This document shows positions 62,049 to 64,000 of a DNA stretch of 64,000 nucleotides, piece after piece; positions within the stretch are counted from its first letter, which is position 1, and each line of letters opens with the position of its first letter. This stretch comes from Bog-756 sp963701325 (GTDB taxonomy: Bacteria; Actinomycetota; Acidimicrobiia; Acidimicrobiales; RAAP-2): NCBI GenBank assembly GCA_963701325.1, contig OY969604.1:3596001-3660000 (forward strand), written 5' to 3'. Below the pieces are notes generated by a model that saw only the letters and a program-made list of their open reading frames with translations, had not been told where the DNA came from and did no database searches. A program made the position numbers and the translations under genes.

Positions 62049-62249
62049 ATGGCGCAGACTTCTCACAAGGCCCAGGGCTGGTACGGCGATCCCTTCCACC
62101 TGCACAGTGCGAGATGGTTCTCGAACGGGAGCCCGACCGCACTCGTCCTCGACGACGGGGTCGAGTCCCAGGATCCGCCCCCGAGTACCTGGTACATCAC
62201 CAACCTCCTCCCGGCTCCGCAGACCGAGGGTGGACTGATCCACGCCTGA
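62049..62249 (+). CDS. Small DUF2510-like protein
   Basis: 66 residues, ATG. The sequence AQGWYGDPFHLHSARWFSNG resembles the DUF2510 core (GWYPDP ... RYWDG), followed by PTALVLDDGVESQDPPP. The rest is short and polar with no membrane helix. The promoter directly upstream supports real expression. Function unknown. It may be regulated by whatever binds the direct repeats before it. Confidence 0.66.
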   Translation: MAQTSHKAQGWYGDPFHLHSARWFSNGSPTALVLDDGVESQDPPPSTWYITNLLPAPQTEGGLIHA

Positions 62250-62617
62250 GCGGGTCCTGACCCCGATGGCAGTGACGGGTAACTGACCTCAGGCGGAGGG
62301 CGGTCCGACCGGGGCGAAGGACACTGCCGATCGGTATCCGAACGACAACGGGTCTCGAGACGTGATGTCGTCGACGTGGAAGACGGCCCGGACGTCGTCC
62401 TCCATCCGCTCGCCGAGACCTCCCGTCACGGAGTCGCTGATTCCATCCGGACTGAACTCGACTGCACCGCCGCACTTGGCGGAGGTGTTCCACGGAGCTT
62501 CGAGAGACTCCAAGGAGCGGCCTGCCCCGTTCCCAGGATGGGCACAGGTGGACAGCAGAAGCTGACGTCTGCAGCACCGAAGAGACAGCACCCCATCCCC
62601 CGAACAAGGAGCACGCC
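62250..62617. other. Spacer before the repeat protein, possible gene remnant
   Basis: 368 bp. On the minus strand, about 62289-62480 reads as VEFSPDGISDSVTGG, MEDDVRAVFHVDDITSRD and SFGYRSAVSFAPVG, which looks protein-like but lacks a convincing start and is not recognised; it may be a remnant. AAGGAG at 62606-62611 is the ribosome binding site of the next gene. No clear promoter hexamers were seen. Confidence 0.35.
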
Positions 62618-63778
62618 ATGAGCACCAACCACGACGAGACGGCGATGTCCGCATCCGCGTCCGACCCGTTCCCATCCGTGAGCCAGAAGCGTCGGCGTGG
62701 TGTCCGAGTCACCACGGCAGCAGCCGTAGCTCTCGGGCTTGCGATCAGTGGCGGCGCCGTCGCCAATGCAGCAACGTCCACCTCGCCCTCCTCCTCGACA
62801 GCCAGCGGAACCGCCCCAGCAGCAGGTGTTCCGCCCAACGGCGCCGGCAAGCCACCCTTCGGTGGCACGCCTCCTGCAGCCGTCGGCACGGTCAAGTCAC
62901 TCGGTTCCGGCACCTTCACCCTCACCACGCCGAGCGGCACGACGGTCACGGTCGACGTGGACTCGTCGACGTCCTATCTCGACCCTGAGAAGTCCTCGCC
63001 GTCGATCGCGGATGTGACCGTCGGCGCTCACGTCGCAGTCTTCGGCACCGACACCGCCAACACCGTGAGCGCCACCAAGGTGGCCATCGGCGTTCCGCCC
63101 AACGGCGCTGGCAAGCCACCCTTCGGTGGCACGCCTCCTGCAGCCGTCGGCACGGTCAAGTCACTCGGTTCCGGCACCTTCACCCTCACCACGCCGAGCG
63201 GCACGACGGTCACGGTCGACGTGGACTCGTCGACGTCCTATCTCGACCCTGAGAAGTCCTCGCCGTCGATCGCGGATGTGACCGTCGGCGCTCACGTCGC
63301 AGTCTTCGGCACCGACACCGCCAACACCGTGAGCGCCACCAAGGTGGCCATCGGCGGTCCGCCCATGGGCGCCGGCGCCGGCGCCGGCAAGCCACCCTTC
63401 GGCGGCACGCCTCCTGCAGCCGTCGGCACGGTCAAGTCACTCGGTTCCGGCACCTTCACCCTCACCACGCCGAGCGGCACGACGGTCACGGTCCACGTGG
63501 ACTCGTCGACGTCCTACCTCGACCCGGAGAAGTCCTCACCGTCGATCGCGGATGTGACCGTGGGTGCCCACGTCGCAGTCTTCGGCACCGACACCGCCAA
63601 CACCGTGAGCGCCACCAAGGTGGCCATCGGCGGTCCGCCCATGGGCGCAGGCGGTCCGCCCAACGGTGCCCCGGGCCCCGGGGGCTTCGGTGGGCCTGGC
63701 CCGTGGAGCGGCAGCATGAGCGGCACCTCGCCATCCGGCAGCACGAGCAGCTCGGCGTCGGGCAGCTCGACGTCCTGA
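62618..63778 (+). CDS. Secreted protein with three DUF5666-like repeats
   Basis: 386 residues; AAGGAG six bases before ATG. A basic stretch KRRRGVRV and hydrophobic TTAAAVALGLAISGG ending AVANA form a signal peptide. Residues about 71-338 are three near-identical units of 88, 88 and 92 residues, each with a Pro/Gly linker (PPNGAGKPPFGGTPPAAV) and a small beta domain (GTVKSLGSGTFTLTTPSGTT, VDSSTSYLDPEKSSPSIADV, VGAHVAVFGTDTANTVSATK). The beta unit resembles DUF5666, an OB-like extracellular domain. The tail is Gly/Ser-rich. No sortase signal or C-terminal helix, so probably released or loosely bound. Confidence 0.82.
   Translation: MSTNHDETAMSASASDPFPSVSQKRRRGVRVTTAAAVALGLAISGGAVANAATSTSPSSSTASGTAPAAGVPPNGAGKPPFGGTPPAAVGTVKSLGSGTFTLTTPSGTTVTVDVDSSTSYLDPEKSSPSIADVTVGAHVAVFGTDTANTVSATKVAIGVPPNGAGKPPFGGTPPAAVGTVKSLGSGTFTLTTPSGTTVTVDVDSSTSYLDPEKSSPSIADVTVGAHVAVFGTDTANTVSATKVAIGGPPMGAGAGAGKPPFGGTPPAAVGTVKSLGSGTFTLTTPSGTTVTVHVDSSTSYLDPEKSSPSIADVTVGAHVAVFGTDTANTVSATKVAIGGPPMGAGGPPNGAPGPGGFGGPGPWSGSMSGTSPSGSTSSSASGSSTS
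62828..63631 (+). repeat. Three tandem 264-276-bp coding repeats
   Basis: Units begin at 62828, 63092 and 63356. The first two have the same length, 264 bp, and are almost identical base for base, including silent sites. The third is 276 bp because its linker carries an extra GCCGGC run (Gly-Ala expansion) and has a few changes, for example GAC to CAC (Asp to His) near 63494. A fourth, truncated copy of the linker starts at 63632. Recent duplication or gene conversion. Confidence 0.93.
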
Positions 63779-63839
63779 CCCTGGGAAGCACCTCCGGCAG
63801 AAGGTTCCCTGGAAACCGGCCGGAGTCCCCACGAGGTCC

Positions 63840-63878
63840 GGGTGTCCCGGCACACCGCCCCGGTGTGCCGGGACACCC
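63840..63878 (+). terminator. Strong 17-bp stem-loop after the repeat protein
   Basis: GGGTGTCCCGGCACACC (63840-63856) and its exact reverse complement (63862-63878) surround a 5-base loop GCCCC. It lies 62 bp after the stop of the secreted protein and 52 bp before the next gene. No U-run, as is common for actinobacterial terminators. Confidence 0.75.
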
Positions 63879-63930
63879 CCGTGTCCGCTCCGCGACGACA
63901 CCGCCCTCCCCGACACGCCATCCTGGGTGG

Positions 63931-64000
63931 ATGCTCCATGCGTGCGCCCTCTCGCTCGACCTGCGGATTCCCTCGGCACGCTCCCTCAAGGAGAAGCGAG
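63931..64000 (+). CDS. DUF503 family protein, N-terminus only
   Basis: The last 70 bases encode MLHACALSLDLRIPSARSLK EKR, matching the conserved start of DUF503 proteins (a hydrophobic strand, then LPGARSLKEKR). The gene continues past the window. DUF503 genes in actinobacteria and firmicutes usually sit in the nusA-infB-rbfA region; the members are small and of unknown function. GGGTGG just before the ATG may be the ribosome binding site. Confidence 0.8.
   Translation, partial: MLHACALSLDLRIPSARSLKEKR

Noticed and set aside
62828..63631. Tandem repeats considered as a CRISPR or intergenic satellite.
   Set aside because: The units are 264-276 bp, contiguous and in frame within one secreted-protein gene.

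Overview
The window is 64 kb of high-GC bacterial chromosome with many GTG and some TTG starts and tightly packed, often overlapping genes. The left end carries the block mfd - SurA-like lipoprotein - mazG - eno - ftsB/divIC - DUF501 - ppx, which is characteristic of Actinobacteria. Together with DUF2510 proteins, a RipA-like NlpC/P60 hydrolase and an apparently leaderless promoter, this points to an actinobacterium. A deep lineage such as Acidimicrobiia is my guess and cannot be settled from the sequence alone. No transposase, integrase, CRISPR array, rRNA or plasmid/phage gene was recognised.

Layout. (A) 1-7768: the housekeeping block, all on the plus strand. The mfd reading frame is broken by one extra base near 955. 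(B) 7781-27397: a large surface-polysaccharide region with GT2 and GT4 glycosyltransferases, a UDP-sugar dehydrogenase, two sugar epimerases/reductases, two GT-C-like membrane proteins, methyltransferases, a RimJ-like acetyltransferase and a PlsC-like acyltransferase. Small coiled-coil proteins are translationally coupled to two of the glycosyltransferases. A tandem GT2 gene is broken by one extra C near 11923. (C) 27464-30784: a NlpC/P60 cell-wall hydrolase, a type B carboxylesterase, and a tRNA with anticodon UAA but no long variable arm. (D) 30808-37668: a paralogous methyltransferase, a coiled-coil/GT2 fusion, a sulfotransferase, and a split cassette for a dTDP-3-amino-3,6-dideoxyhexose (FdtB-like aminotransferase, FdtA-like ketoisomerase, methyltransferase, FemAB/GNAT-like acyltransferase).

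(E) 37685-48485: the most interesting region. A membrane GGDEF-EAL protein, a DUF2510/repeat/coiled-coil protein, two stand-alone EAL proteins, a helical-repeat-like protein, PelF, PelG and a membrane-anchored extracellular protein lie together. I read this as a compact, probably c-di-GMP-linked Pel-like exopolysaccharide locus without recognisable pelA, B, C, D or E genes nearby. (F) 48643-56384: cytochrome P450, aldo/keto reductase, sulfatase, DUF2510 membrane protein, DECR-like SDR, acyl-CoA dehydrogenase and trpD. (G) 56446-61570: PhyH-type dioxygenase, DEDDh exonuclease/GIY-YIG fusion, zinc-ribbon protein, thioredoxin-like protein, membrane protein and fatty-acid desaturase. (H) 61571-64000: a sparse region with a leaderless-looking promoter overlapped by a direct repeat, a tiny DUF2510-like protein, a secreted protein with three near-identical 88-residue repeats, a strong 17-bp stem-loop, and the first codons of a DUF503 gene that runs off the window.

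Regions B, D and E together suggest heavy investment in cell-surface glycans: nucleotide-sugar synthesis, assembly by cytoplasmic glycosyltransferases, membrane transferases, and decoration by sulfation, methylation and acylation, with a second polymer (Pel-like) under second-messenger control.
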